Below are positions 28,101 through 38,143 of a DNA stretch of 64,000 nt, piece after piece (within the stretch, counting starts at the first letter, position 1; each line of letters begins with the position of its first letter). The DNA is from Streptococcus sp. 29896 (GTDB lineage: Bacteria; Bacillota; Bacilli; Lactobacillales; Streptococcaceae): NCBI RefSeq assembly GCF_032594915.1, contig NZ_CP118733.1:558001-622000 (forward strand). Reading direction: 5' to 3'. The position numbers and the translations under genes are program-made. The notes under the pieces are model-generated. The model did not search any database. It worked only from the letters and a program-made list of their open reading frames with translations, and had not been told where the DNA came from.

Positions 28101-29055
28101 AGAAGTGACAAAAAAGAGTAAGCGGAAGAATTTATGGAAGACAATAGGGCTATCATCGCTCATCGGTTTCATCTTAATGCTTATTGGCGTTCAAACCGTA
28201 AAAATCATCGTCGGTGCACGAGAAGGTCGTGAGGTGTGGGAACAAACGATGCTAATGGAAATCGCCTATCCAAATATAAATCATGATGGCATTAAAATCC
28301 AAAGCACAAGTTATGTATCTGGAAAACTCTACTTCAATTTGTACAAGGATTTAGACGGTGTTCCTATGGCTTTTGGTCAGCACGAAATTTACTATGCCCT
28401 GTTTGATAGTCATTATGACTTTGCCCAGCATATACCTGGGAACACCTTCAAATACCTATATGACCATACAACCAATACCAAGGTACCTGTTTTTTACAAT
28501 AAGAATCAGATTGTGTGGAGTGAGTCAGAGATTGCTAATGAATTGCCCTATCTAAGAGAAATGAGCGGTCAACTAGTAGAAGTGGCAATTTCCTTTGATA
28601 AGAAGTACAGCTTGGCAAAAATCAAGGAGATGATTCCTAGCAATCTCAAGCAAAATTGGTATTGGATAGGGACAGAAGGGAAACAAAATACCTATCACTA
28701 TCGTCCAGAGCAGTTGTTGGGATTAGAACCAGAGGATATTCAACTGGTCTTTTCGGCCATGCCTGAAGACTATATGACAGGTATGGACTTTATGAAAGAC
28801 TTCTTAGAATCGGGAGATCAGAAACGAGCGCAGTATTTGGACATACCAGTGGATGACTTGCAGGCCTTTGTCGACAAATTTGGTGATACCGACTTCACCA
28901 AACAAGAAGAGATTGACCAGTTGGAGTTCGCAGGCATCATCCTAACAGGCAAAGCAGAAGACTTTGCTCAATTGGAAGGAAAGGACTGGATCTATGCTTC
29001 TAGTATCGGAGCCTCTGTCCAAAACCAACCATATTATCGGCTGTGGGAGAAGTAG
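28081..29055 (+). CDS. Anti-sigma factor, YhdL-like with sigma-regulator C-terminal domain
   Basis: 324-residue membrane protein with a short cytoplasmic N-terminus (about 1-20), one membrane span (about 21-42) and a large extracellular domain. The layout matches the paired sigma-factor-regulator N- and C-terminal domains found in bacillar anti-sigma proteins such as YhdL, which hold the sigma factor at the membrane. ATG at 28081 is taken; ATG at 28087 is also possible. Overlap with the sigma gene implies tight stoichiometry. The signal is unknown. Confidence 0.8.
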   Translation: MTMKTFEEVTKKSKRKNLWKTIGLSSLIGFILMLIGVQTVKIIVGAREGREVWEQTMLMEIAYPNINHDGIKIQSTSYVSGKLYFNLYKDLDGVPMAFGQHEIYYALFDSHYDFAQHIPGNTFKYLYDHTTNTKVPVFYNKNQIVWSESEIANELPYLREMSGQLVEVAISFDKKYSLAKIKEMIPSNLKQNWYWIGTEGKQNTYHYRPEQLLGLEPEDIQLVFSAMPEDYMTGMDFMKDFLESGDQKRAQYLDIPVDDLQAFVDKFGDTDFTKQEEIDQLEFAGIILTGKAEDFAQLEGKDWIYASSIGASVQNQPYYRLWEK

Positions 29056-29231
29056 CAAGGATGCCTGATTGATCAGGAGGTGCTTTTGGAAAAAGCAAAG
29101 CAGGTCATTTTTTTCTATCTTCTGTGACATTTCTCACCTGAAGGCTAGAAAAGAAAAGCAGACTGTTCAGCTTGAAAGAGGGAGGAAAGCCAGCAGGAAA
29201 CGGCAATAAATTAAAAAACGATAGAAAATGC
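29056..29231. other. Intergenic region before tuf
   Basis: No gene found. A small symmetrical element CCTGAT-TG-ATCAGG lies shortly after the anti-sigma stop and a T run follows at about 29107, so termination may occur here, but no clean terminator stands out. Confidence 0.4.
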
Positions 29232-29259
29232 TTGCATTTCTGCTACAATTTGATAGAAT
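29232..29259 (+). promoter_or_regulatory. tuf promoter
   Basis: TTGCAT, 16 bases, TAGAAT with an extended TGA. Leader of about 65 bases to the start behind TTGGAGG. Confidence 0.6.
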
Positions 29260-29331
29260 AGTAAGGTAAAGTTAGACCGTATTGCCTACTGTCTATCTAT
29301 AAAATATATTTTATTGGAGGCTTTTACCAAA

Positions 29332-30528
29332 ATGGCAAAAGAAAAATACGATCGTAGTAAACCCCACGTTAACATTGGTACAATTGGACACGTTGACCAC
29401 GGTAAAACTACTTTGACTGCAGCTATCACAACTGTATTGGCACGTCGCTTGCCTTCATCAGTTAACCAACCTAAAGATTATGCGTCTATCGATGCTGCTC
29501 CAGAAGAGCGCGAGCGCGGTATCACTATCAACACTGCACACGTTGAGTACGAAACTGAAAAACGCCACTACGCTCACATCGACGCTCCAGGACACGCGGA
29601 CTACGTTAAAAACATGATCACTGGTGCTGCCCAAATGGACGGTGCGATCCTTGTAGTAGCTTCAACTGACGGTCCAATGCCACAAACTCGTGAGCACATC
29701 CTTCTTTCACGTCAGGTTGGTGTTAAACACCTTATCGTCTTCATGAACAAAGTTGACTTGGTTGACGATGAAGAATTGCTTGAGTTGGTTGAAATGGAAA
29801 TCCGTGACCTTCTTTCAGAATACGATTTCCCAGGTGATGATCTTCCAGTTATCCAAGGTTCAGCTCTTAAAGCCCTTGAAGGTGACGCTAAGTACGAAGA
29901 CATCGTTATGGAATTGATGAACACTGTTGATGAGTACATTCCAGAACCAGAACGCGACACTGACAAACCATTGTTGCTTCCAGTCGAGGACGTATTCTCA
30001 ATCACTGGTCGTGGTACTGTAGCTTCAGGACGTATCGACCGTGGTACTGTTCGTGTCAACGACGAAATCGAAATCGTTGGTCTTCAAGAAGAAAAATCTA
30101 AAGCAGTTGTTACTGGTGTTGAAATGTTCCGTAAACAACTTGACGAAGGTCTTGCCGGCGATAACGTTGGTGTGCTTCTTCGTGGTGTACAACGTGACGA
30201 AATCGAACGTGGTCAAGTTATCTCTAAACCAGGTTCTATCAACCCACACACTAAATTCAAAGGTGAAGTTTACATCCTTACTAAAGAAGAAGGTGGACGT
30301 CACACTCCATTCTTCGATAACTACCGTCCACAGTTCTACTTCCGTACAACTGACGTAACTGGTTCAATCAAATTGCCAGAAGGTACTGAAATGGTAATGC
30401 CTGGTGATAACGTAACTATCGACGTTGAATTGATCCACCCAATCGCCGTTGAACAAGGTACTACTTTCTCTATCCGTGAAGGTGGACGTACTGTTGGTTC
30501 AGGTATGGTTACAGAAATCGAAGCTTAA
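29332..30528 (+). CDS. tuf: Elongation factor Tu
   Basis: 398-residue GTPase delivering aminoacyl-tRNA to the ribosome. G1 is GHVDHGKTT, the G3 DAPGH and G4 NKVD motifs are present, followed by the two beta-barrel domains. The ATG at 29332 gives the normal N-terminus [12 protein letters not shown]; an in-frame TTG at 29314 overlaps the ribosome-binding site and is rejected. Codon usage is strongly biased (for example GTT, CGT, GAA), as expected for a highly expressed gene. Confidence 0.99.
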   Translation: MAKEKYDRSKPHVNIGTIGHVDHGKTTLTAAITTVLARRLPSSVNQPKDYASIDAAPEERERGITINTAHVEYETEKRHYAHIDAPGHADYVKNMITGAAQMDGAILVVASTDGPMPQTREHILLSRQVGVKHLIVFMNKVDLVDDEELLELVEMEIRDLLSEYDFPGDDLPVIQGSALKALEGDAKYEDIVMELMNTVDEYIPEPERDTDKPLLLPVEDVFSITGRGTVASGRIDRGTVRVNDEIEIVGLQEEKSKAVVTGVEMFRKQLDEGLAGDNVGVLLRGVQRDEIERGQVISKPGSINPHTKFKGEVYILTKEEGGRHTPFFDNYRPQFYFRTTDVTGSIKLPEGTEMVMPGDNVTIDVELIHPIAVEQGTTFSIREGGRTVGSGMVTEIEA

Positions 30529-30577
30529 TTCGATTACGTTCCCAGATATAACAATTATAGTCAGACAACTTAATTGG

Positions 30578-30606
30578 AACTCTCTGTCCTTGGACAGGGA
30601 GTTTTT
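30578..30606 (+). terminator. tuf terminator
   Basis: AACTCTCTGTCC-TT-GGACAGGGAGTT followed by TTT. Confidence 0.85.
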
Positions 30607-30637
30607 CTGTAAGCATTCATAAAATGCACAGAAATGC

Positions 30638-30666
30638 TTTAACCTTACCTGATTTTATGCTATAAT
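30638..30666 (+). promoter_or_regulatory. tpiA promoter
   Basis: TTTAAC, 17 bases, TATAAT. Confidence 0.65.
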
Positions 30667-30677
30667 GGACCTTGTAA

Positions 30678-31454
<777 letters not shown>

Positions 31455-31511
31455 TTAATAATAATCATGAGTGAGCTGTTTCTACTATAGCTAGCTGATT
31501 AATTATTGTCT

Positions 31512-31547
31512 GGGTTTAGTTCTGAATTGTTCAGAACTAAACCCTTT
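31512..31547 (+). terminator. tpiA terminator
   Basis: GGGTTTAGTTCTGA and TCAGAACTAAACCC around a short loop, then TTTTT. Confidence 0.9.
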
Positions 31548-31548
31548 T

Positions 31549-31793
31549 TCATAGTTATTTTTTGATTCGTTCCAAAAAATCCATTTCATTTCATTTTATT
31601 TGATAGTTTTTTGTTACCTAGCATATATTTGTCTAAAGTTATTGAAAAAGTAAAGTAGTGTTTGCAAAATCGAGTCGGCAACAAAATAAGAGTGCAGATG
31701 GAAATAAATAGATAGATATGGATTTCGCAATTGATATATAAAATACGAACAGTTATTAGTAAAGCTCACTTATCTGGATTATTATGTTGCTAA
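31549..31793. other. AT-rich intergenic region
   Basis: About 245 bases with no supported ORF, hairpin or repeat. It ends at the murJ-like gene promoter. Confidence 0.5.
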
Positions 31794-31822
31794 TTTACAA
31801 GTTAGTTGAAAAAGTTTATAAT
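31794..31822 (+). promoter_or_regulatory. Promoter of MurJ-like flippase gene
   Basis: TTTACA, 17 bases, TATAAT; near-consensus. Start codon about 30 bases downstream of the -10 box. Confidence 0.75.
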
Positions 31823-31853
31823 GTAGGAGTTATAAATGTGAGGAAATTGAATA

Positions 31854-33479
31854 ATGTCAGAAATAAATAATCAACGTCAAGAGAAGATGGTACATGGTGC
31901 CATTTGGATTACGGCAGGAAATATCATCAGTCGGTTATTAGGAATTATCTATATTATCCCTTGGCTCATTTGGATGGGAGAATACAAATCAGAAGCTAAC
32001 GCCCTGTTCAGTATGGGGTATCAAGTCTATGCGAATTTCCTATCTTTTTCAACAATTGGTATCCCAACAGCGGTAGCAAAGCAGATTACACAGTATAATG
32101 CAAAGGGGAGACAGGATATTTCTTACTATCTAGTAAGAGAATTTTTAAAATTTATGCTGGTGATGGGCGCTCTTTCGGCGGTCCTCATGTTTGTTTCATC
32201 TCCATTTTTAGCGGCTGCTTCAGGTGAACCTACGAATCTTATCCCTATTATGTATAGCTTGGTTCCTCCCTTATTTATCTTTCCAGCCATGAGTATCATT
32301 CGAGGTTTTTTCCAAGGCTATCATGATATGCGTCCATTTGCAATCAGTATGATTGTAGAACAAATTGTGCGTGTTGTATGGATTCTTTCTACAACTTATG
32401 CGATTATGAAGATGGGTTCAGGAAACTATCTAGATGCTGTCACTCAATCAACCTTTGCAGCATTCGTTGGTATGATTGCGAGTGTTATTGTTTTAGTGAT
32501 TGAGCTTCAAAAATCGGGGCATTTGCAGAAAATCTTACAAAAAAAGCCATCTTCTGTTGAAGTAAATATCAAAGTCTTGATTATTGAAACCTTGAAGGAA
32601 GCTGTTCCGATTATCATACTTGGGATGATTATTCAGTTGTATCAATTTGTTGACCAACTGACTTTTATCAATACCATGAAGCAGTTTACCGATCTTACGG
32701 GAGAAAGGTTGCTGACTCTTTACTCTTATCTAGTGGCAAATCCAAGCAAGATTACGATGTTGATTATTGGAATTGCTAATTCGATTAGTGGTGTTGCATT
32801 TTTATTGATTACAGAGAGTTACATTCAGAAGGATTTTAAAGAAACTGCTCGTCTCATCTCTAGCAATTTACAGATGATGTTTATCTTTGTGACTCCAGTA
32901 ATTCTTGGCTCGGTTCTCTTGGCAGAACCTCTCTATACCATTTTTTATGGTCAATCAGAAGATGTAGCTATCCATCTCTTTGTTGCCAATCTTTTGTTGA
33001 TTTTCCTGCAAGGACTCTACGCAGTATTTGGGATTGCCATTCAAGCAGTTTTCCAAAAGAAAAAAGGACTAATCTATTTTGGAATTGGATTCGGTGTCAA
33101 ATTACTTCTACAAATTCCTAGTATCTACTTGTTCCAAGTATATGGTTCCTTGATTTCAACAGCGATTGGTCTAGCAGTCACCCTGGTATTATTTTATAGA
33201 TGTATTCATCAGGCGGTTCCGTTTGATATAGAATCTCTGAAAGAAAACAACAGTAGTATTATATGGATTAGTCTCTTGATGGGCGTGTGCGTGTGGGTAG
33301 TGGAATTTTTCCTTAAAGGAATTCTTCCAGTAACAGGCTATTTTTCTAGCTTTGTACATATTATGATTTCAGGTAGTGTTGGGGGATTGATTTTCATTGT
33401 TTTGGGATTGAAAACTCGCCAGCTTGATTTATTGATTGGAGAACGTGCCCAGACTCTTAGACAGAAACTTCATCTTTAA
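31854..33479 (+). CDS. MurJ/YtgP-type lipid II flippase (MOP superfamily)
   Basis: 541-residue polytopic protein with about 14 membrane spans, a member of the polysaccharide-exporter branch of the MOP superfamily. Streptococcal YtgP proteins of this size function as MurJ, moving lipid II across the membrane. Supporting residues include the N-terminal GAIWITAGNIISRLLGIIY and FSTIGIPTAVAKQI. The convergent neighbours are MurM/MurN-type transferases, which act on lipid II and strengthen the wall-synthesis reading. A terminator follows. Confidence 0.82.
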   Translation: MSEINNQRQEKMVHGAIWITAGNIISRLLGIIYIIPWLIWMGEYKSEANALFSMGYQVYANFLSFSTIGIPTAVAKQITQYNAKGRQDISYYLVREFLKFMLVMGALSAVLMFVSSPFLAAASGEPTNLIPIMYSLVPPLFIFPAMSIIRGFFQGYHDMRPFAISMIVEQIVRVVWILSTTYAIMKMGSGNYLDAVTQSTFAAFVGMIASVIVLVIELQKSGHLQKILQKKPSSVEVNIKVLIIETLKEAVPIIILGMIIQLYQFVDQLTFINTMKQFTDLTGERLLTLYSYLVANPSKITMLIIGIANSISGVAFLLITESYIQKDFKETARLISSNLQMMFIFVTPVILGSVLLAEPLYTIFYGQSEDVAIHLFVANLLLIFLQGLYAVFGIAIQAVFQKKKGLIYFGIGFGVKLLLQIPSIYLFQVYGSLISTAIGLAVTLVLFYRCIHQAVPFDIESLKENNSSIIWISLLMGVCVWVVEFFLKGILPVTGYFSSFVHIMISGSVGGLIFIVLGLKTRQLDLLIGERAQTLRQKLHL

Positions 33480-33513
33480 GATTGTTTCATGATATGGAGA
33501 CACTAACTTATAA

Positions 33514-33549
33514 AAATAAGCTTGAACGGTTAGTTCAAGCTTATTTTTT
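33514..33549 (+). terminator. Terminator after MurJ-like gene
   Basis: AATAAGCTTGAAC-GGTTA-GTTCAAGCTTATT followed by a T run; essentially perfect. The 80 bases to the next stop codon show nothing else. Confidence 0.9.
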
Positions 33550-33629
33550 GTCTGAAAGTATGAAAACATCAATGAATAATTAGGAGCAAAAGTACGACTA
33601 TTGATGTAATTTTTATTGTTGATTACTTT

Positions 33630-34868
33630 TTATCTACGACCAAGTATCTTTTTCATTACTTGTATCAGACGGTATTTAATGGGGAATGGGTGGTAAAGGA
33701 AGGTCCCCATCTTGCGGATGATATAGCCGTTAAAGTTTTGTTTGAAGCGTAAAACACCATCACTACCATCAAACTGACCAGTGATACCAAGGAGATTATA
33801 GAAAGGAATTTCTTTTGAAATTGCTGTTTGCATCACATGTTCCTGCAAGGCGACTGGCGCATAGAAGCGGTTAAATTCAGTATAAGATCCGCTGTAGAGA
33901 TAGACAGCTTCTTGTGGAGTATATATAAAGAGACTGGCAGCAAGAGGGGTGTCCTGTTCCCCATATTGGTTGATCAATTCTTGTGCTTCCTCTTTACGTG
34001 TGGTAAATGTATTGAATTGATCGGTAAATTCTCGGAGTTGGTTTTGTTTTTTGACAGAGGCGGGATTAACATCTAAATCTGCTTTTAATCGTTCAATTTT
34101 CTGTGCTAATTTTTGCTGCTCTTTGTCCAAATTGGAGTAATAATCTACAAAATTGATTGTTGCCAACATAAACTCGGCACAATCTCCAAATGCATCAAAG
34201 AAGAGTTGGTAATATTCTAAACTCTTATCAGCATAGTTACGACGCTGAGAGGTAGCAGAGGTAATGTCCTTAAAAAGGTGCAGTTCGCTTTTTTCTAATT
34301 TTTTTAGCTTTATACCAAAGCTGGCTGTTTTATTGGCTAAGGGGATTCCTTTTTTTGTGTAAGATTTTCGTAAGTTTTCAGGAGTTAAATGAGAAAGGTC
34401 TTTGGCATATTGCCAAAATAATTGGCTACCATCATATCCTGTCTGGAAACCCTGATGAGTATATCCGCATGTTTGATAGAGTGACATGAGCTCATCGTTT
34501 TTTTGGCTAGTAGCCTCACCGTTGTTATCAAATAGTTGGTAAACTTCATTCGGAATAATGGCTAGTTCCAAAACATTTTGCTGTTTTGCATAATGTTTTA
34601 ACTCTCTTAGGAAGCTGGTCAGAAAGGATGTGGCAGTGTAGACTGGTCCCCAATAAATTTCCATCTTGGTTCCGCCAAAGAGTTTTTGTGAATAGGCAAG
34701 TGCGGCAACGGTCACTTCTCCAGTCCCATTTTTGAATCCAAGAAACTGGATCTTGTATCCGCGACTTTGTCGTAATTTTGCCATTTCAAGTGACTGTTCG
34801 AAACTTGTCTTTGGCTGAGAATGGACAAAGGTTTCAAATTCATTTTCGGTTAATAATGTAAAAGTCAT
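33630..34868 (-). CDS. FemX/MurN-type peptidoglycan bridge transferase (distal copy)
   Basis: 412-residue FemAB-family aminoacyl-tRNA-dependent transferase that extends the short peptide bridge on lipid II. It has two GNAT-like halves and a helical arm between them (about 245-290, DKEQQKLAQKIERLK...). The C-terminal signature QEAVYLYSGSYTEFNRFYAPVALQEHVM is shared with its upstream neighbour. It is the third gene of a FemX array; the gap to the previous gene is ten bases. The amino acid it adds is unknown. Confidence 0.85.
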   Translation of the reverse strand: MTFTLLTENEFETFVHSQPKTSFEQSLEMAKLRQSRGYKIQFLGFKNGTGEVTVAALAYSQKLFGGTKMEIYWGPVYTATSFLTSFLRELKHYAKQQNVLELAIIPNEVYQLFDNNGEATSQKNDELMSLYQTCGYTHQGFQTGYDGSQLFWQYAKDLSHLTPENLRKSYTKKGIPLANKTASFGIKLKKLEKSELHLFKDITSATSQRRNYADKSLEYYQLFFDAFGDCAEFMLATINFVDYYSNLDKEQQKLAQKIERLKADLDVNPASVKKQNQLREFTDQFNTFTTRKEEAQELINQYGEQDTPLAASLFIYTPQEAVYLYSGSYTEFNRFYAPVALQEHVMQTAISKEIPFYNLLGITGQFDGSDGVLRFKQNFNGYIIRKMGTFLYHPFPIKYRLIQVMKKILGRR

Positions 34869-34878
34869 AAGTTTCCCT

Positions 34879-36117
34879 TTATGAACGTCTCAATAATTTT
34901 TTTAGGATTTGAATCGTCTTGTATTTTAGTGGCTGTGGATAATAACGGAAAGTTCCCATTTTCCGAACAACGTACCCATTGAAATTCTGTTTAAATCGTA
35001 GCACGCCATCGCTACCGTCAAATTCTCCCGTAATACCCAAGAAATTATAGAAGGTAATCTGGCGTTTGATAGCTTCAAGCATTACATGTTCTTGTAGGAG
35101 AAAAGGGGCATAGAATTTATTGAATTCTGTATAGGAGCCACTGAAGAGATAAACCGCTTCTTGTGGTGTATAGATGAATAGACTTCCAGCAAGAACAACA
35201 TCCTTAGGACCATACTTTTGAAGGAAACCATTGGTTTCTTCAATCCGTTGTTGAAGAGCATCTAGTTGTTTATTGAGATTTTTCAGCTTAGTTTTTGGTT
35301 TGACGCTATCAGGCTGAGGACCGTGTACAGCGAAGATTTCCTCCATTTCAGCCTGGATTGTTGCTTGTTCCTGCAGCAGAAGTTGTAGGTATTCCTGAAA
35401 GTTAAGGGTAGCAACCATAAATTCAGCAGATGAAGCAAAACTATCATAAAAGTCTTGATAATAAGAAAGCCCTTTATCAGCATACTCACGACGTTCAGAT
35501 GTGGAGCTAGTAATTTCCTTGAAAATATGTAGTTCATCACGTTTTAGGGGGCGTATTTTCATGTTAAAGCTGTGGACTTTTTTCATGATTGGACGGCCCT
35601 TTTTACTGAAGGAAGCAATCAAGTTCTCGGACTGGATACCAGTCAAATCTTTTACATAATGCCAGTCAGGTTCGCCACCAGGATAGCCTGTTTTAAGACC
35701 GTCATGTTGATAGCCTAGATTGGTTAAATAAGTAATTTCTTCCTGATTTTCTGGACTAGTTGGCTGTCCATCGCTATCAAATTGCTGATAATCTTGAGCT
35801 GGTTTTACAACTAGCTCTAAGACACCGTTTGTGGTTGCATACTCTTTTAAATGCTTATAAAAATCAGGCAAATAGTTATCGTCGGTTGATACAGGACCAG
35901 CATTTAGCTCCATGTAAATGCCCCCAAACATTTTTTTTGTATAGATGAGGGCGGAGATAACTAACTCTTGTTGAGGATTCCAAAGGCCAAGAAAGGAGAC
36001 TGTAAAGCCTCTTTTCTCCAATAGAGTAGCCATTTCAGGTGACTGCAAAAATGATTTACTGGTTGCCAGCTGACAATGTTCCAGAAATTCCTCTTTGCTA
36101 ATAGTCCTAAATGTCAT
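34879..36117 (-). CDS. FemX/MurN-type peptidoglycan bridge transferase (middle copy)
   Basis: 412-residue paralogue of the distal copy, same length and domain order, with the helical arm around 245-300 and the signature QEAVYLFSGSYTEFNKFYAPFLLQEHVM. By comparison with pneumococcal MurN it most likely adds the second bridge residue (Ala). Its ATG overlaps the MurM stop codon (TAATG). Tandem duplication with the distal copy is apparent from the shared sequence throughout. Confidence 0.87.
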   Translation of the reverse strand: MTFRTISKEEFLEHCQLATSKSFLQSPEMATLLEKRGFTVSFLGLWNPQQELVISALIYTKKMFGGIYMELNAGPVSTDDNYLPDFYKHLKEYATTNGVLELVVKPAQDYQQFDSDGQPTSPENQEEITYLTNLGYQHDGLKTGYPGGEPDWHYVKDLTGIQSENLIASFSKKGRPIMKKVHSFNMKIRPLKRDELHIFKEITSSTSERREYADKGLSYYQDFYDSFASSAEFMVATLNFQEYLQLLLQEQATIQAEMEEIFAVHGPQPDSVKPKTKLKNLNKQLDALQQRIEETNGFLQKYGPKDVVLAGSLFIYTPQEAVYLFSGSYTEFNKFYAPFLLQEHVMLEAIKRQITFYNFLGITGEFDGSDGVLRFKQNFNGYVVRKMGTFRYYPQPLKYKTIQILKKLLRRS

Positions 36118-37334
36118 TAGTGTTTACTCCTTAATTTTTTTCGGATTGTATAGGCGGTGGTTGTTAATTTGTAGAGGAAGCGATTTACTGGGACGGTAAA
36201 TTCCCCCAGATATTCTTCGATGAGAGGGTTGAATTTTGATTTATAACTAAAGAGCCCACCATCTAGTTGGTTTTCAATACCTCCCATATTTTGCCATGAG
36301 GCACCGCGATTAAAAGCCTGTCTTGCTGTTTCATACCAAGTCAGAATAGCAGGTTGGTAACGGCGGAATTCTTCATCCATTCCAGCATAGAGATTGTCAG
36401 AAGTTGGACCAAAATCAACTGAAAGTGTTGCAGCAAGAGAGACAATATGATGACCCTCAGCTAATTTCTTTTCTAGGAAAGCAAGTTCTTCTAGTGTCTT
36501 CTCTGTATCTTCCCGATGTTGGGCTCGTTTACCTGGCTTTGTTTTTTCTGTAAATTTGAGTGCTTCCTGTGCTAATTTTTCCTTTTGAGTAAGGAGGGTG
36601 TTGTGGCGTTTGTCTAAATCCAGTTGCGTAATGGTTATATAGGAATGTTCTGGATAGGTTGTCAGTATTTTTTCATAATAAGCTTTATCTCTCAGAGAGA
36701 TTGATTTGCGTTTCTCAGTTTTTTTCATGAGTGAAGCAAAATCATCCAACCATTCGAAGCTCCCAACTTGAACTATAAGCCCTTTATTCAAGGATGTGCG
36801 AATGGTTTGGCGTGTGCTTTTTGATAGAGTTTCGTCAGAAAAGTATTCCCTATGGATATTGGCTTGGAAACGGGGTTGAATGTTCTCTGCCATATCCTGA
36901 GTTCGTCCTGTCCATTCAGCACCTGCCTTTTGGAGAATGGCCAGTTGTGCAAGGGTTGTAGGGTTTTCTTCAACTTCTTGCCCAATTTTGTACTGTTTGA
37001 GTAGGAGGGCTGGGTCAAATTTAATGAAGAGGGCTCGCTTTGTTTTGCCGAATTTTTTTAGAGAAGCAAGGACAAATTGAACCAAGTCTTGGTTTGAGTA
37101 GTCCATAATCGGACCACGTGGAATATAGAGCATGCTAAAGCCAGCAGGTAGTGGGCGGATGAGGACAGAAGCAACGGCCACTAAACTGCCATCTTGGTAG
37201 AATCCCAAGCGCTCATTGCCCCAACTGTCTTTAATCGCAGCCCAGTTGCTGCTTTGCAAGAGGTTGACTTGGGACGATTGTTTTGCAAATTCATCGTGTT
37301 CTTGGGCAGAAATGCCAATTTTATAGGTGTACAT
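36117..37334 (-). CDS. murM: MurM-type lipid II alanyl/seryl transferase
   Basis: 405-residue FemX-family protein. The N-terminus MYTYKIGISAQEHDEF and LLQSSNWAAIK resemble pneumococcal MurM, which adds the first bridge residue (Ala or Ser) to the lipid II lysine. The start at 37334 is preferred over a GTG at 37349 because it gives this family N-terminus and a TAATG overlap with the HAD gene stop. The signature SAATLSVDFGPTSDNLYAGMDEEFRRYQP in the C-terminal half (shown here by its first residues SAATLS near 318) is intact. Variation of MurM in pneumococci affects penicillin resistance. Confidence 0.87.
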   Translation of the reverse strand: MYTYKIGISAQEHDEFAKQSSQVNLLQSSNWAAIKDSWGNERLGFYQDGSLVAVASVLIRPLPAGFSMLYIPRGPIMDYSNQDLVQFVLASLKKFGKTKRALFIKFDPALLLKQYKIGQEVEENPTTLAQLAILQKAGAEWTGRTQDMAENIQPRFQANIHREYFSDETLSKSTRQTIRTSLNKGLIVQVGSFEWLDDFASLMKKTEKRKSISLRDKAYYEKILTTYPEHSYITITQLDLDKRHNTLLTQKEKLAQEALKFTEKTKPGKRAQHREDTEKTLEELAFLEKKLAEGHHIVSLAATLSVDFGPTSDNLYAGMDEEFRRYQPAILTWYETARQAFNRGASWQNMGGIENQLDGGLFSYKSKFNPLIEEYLGEFTVPVNRFLYKLTTTAYTIRKKLRSKH

Positions 37335-38143
37335 TAGTTTAATACCCACTCTCTAATGGCGTGTGCAACACCATGTTCATCGTTTGATTTGGTGATAGTT
37401 TTGGCGATTGCTTTGACAGAATCGCTTCCGTTTTCCATGACAACTGGATGGCCAACAACTTCTAACATTGGTCGGTCATTTTCCTGATCACCAATGGCCA
37501 TTGTTTGGTCCATGGTTAAGCCTAATTTTTGAGCCAGAGCTATAATAGCAAGTCCTTTATTGGCTTGTTTTGGTGTGAATTCTAGATAAAATGGCGCGGA
37601 TTTGGCAATCGTAAAGCGATCAAAGAAGGCTGCTGGAATGGTTTCAAGAGCTTTGTCGAGACGCTCAGGTTCGTCCACCATCATGACCTTAATAATTTCC
37701 TTGTCCGTCATTTCTTCAGGAGTCCGATAGAAAATCGGTGCATTGACCAAGGTTGACTCATAGACCGTGTACTTCCCGATATTACGGTTGGCTGTGAACA
37801 GGCCTTCTTTGGTGCTGGCATGCATTGGAAGGGAGAGGGTGTTGGAGAGGTGAACCAGGTCTAGGTAGTCTTGGTAGGACAGGGTGTTTTTAACAAAGTC
37901 CTCACCAGTATGGGCATCTTGTACTAAGCTACCGTTAAAGGTAATGACGAAGTCGCCAGCTTGGTTGAGCTGCAATTCTTCTAAAATATGGTGTACGCCA
38001 GAAATAGGGCGTCCTGTTGCAATGACAATCTTGACGCCGGCTTCCTTTGCTTCTTGAATGGCTTGCTTGACATCAGGTGTGATTTGGTGTTGGCTATTGA
38101 GTAAAGTGCCATCGATATCGACAGCAACGAGTTTAATGCTCAT
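37334..38143 (-). CDS. Cof-type HAD-IIB phosphatase
   Basis: 269-residue haloacid-dehalogenase-family hydrolase. Motif I is DIDGTL with the nucleophile Asp9 and acid Asp11, motif II lies in VIATGR, and motif IV is GDQENDRPML. The cap is of the IIB type. Substrate unknown; the family acts on sugar phosphates and similar compounds. The true start is 38143 (MSIKLVAVDIDGT), 81 bases inside a longer open frame. It overlaps the HD gene by 11 bases and murM by one. Confidence 0.9.
   Translation of the reverse strand: MSIKLVAVDIDGTLLNSQHQITPDVKQAIQEAKEAGVKIVIATGRPISGVHHILEELQLNQAGDFVITFNGSLVQDAHTGEDFVKNTLSYQDYLDLVHLSNTLSLPMHASTKEGLFTANRNIGKYTVYESTLVNAPIFYRTPEEMTDKEIIKVMMVDEPERLDKALETIPAAFFDRFTIAKSAPFYLEFTPKQANKGLAIIALAQKLGLTMDQTMAIGDQENDRPMLEVVGHPVVMENGSDSVKAIAKTITKSNDEHGVAHAIREWVLN

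Noticed and set aside
29065..29110. Possible terminator after the anti-sigma gene
   Set aside because: The CCTGAT-TG-ATCAGG stem has a two-base loop and no directly adjoining T run.
29208..29235. AAC-N16-ACG resembling a second ECF-type promoter before tuf
   Set aside because: The downstream box is shifted and reads ACGA, not CGT, and tuf has a good ordinary promoter just after it.
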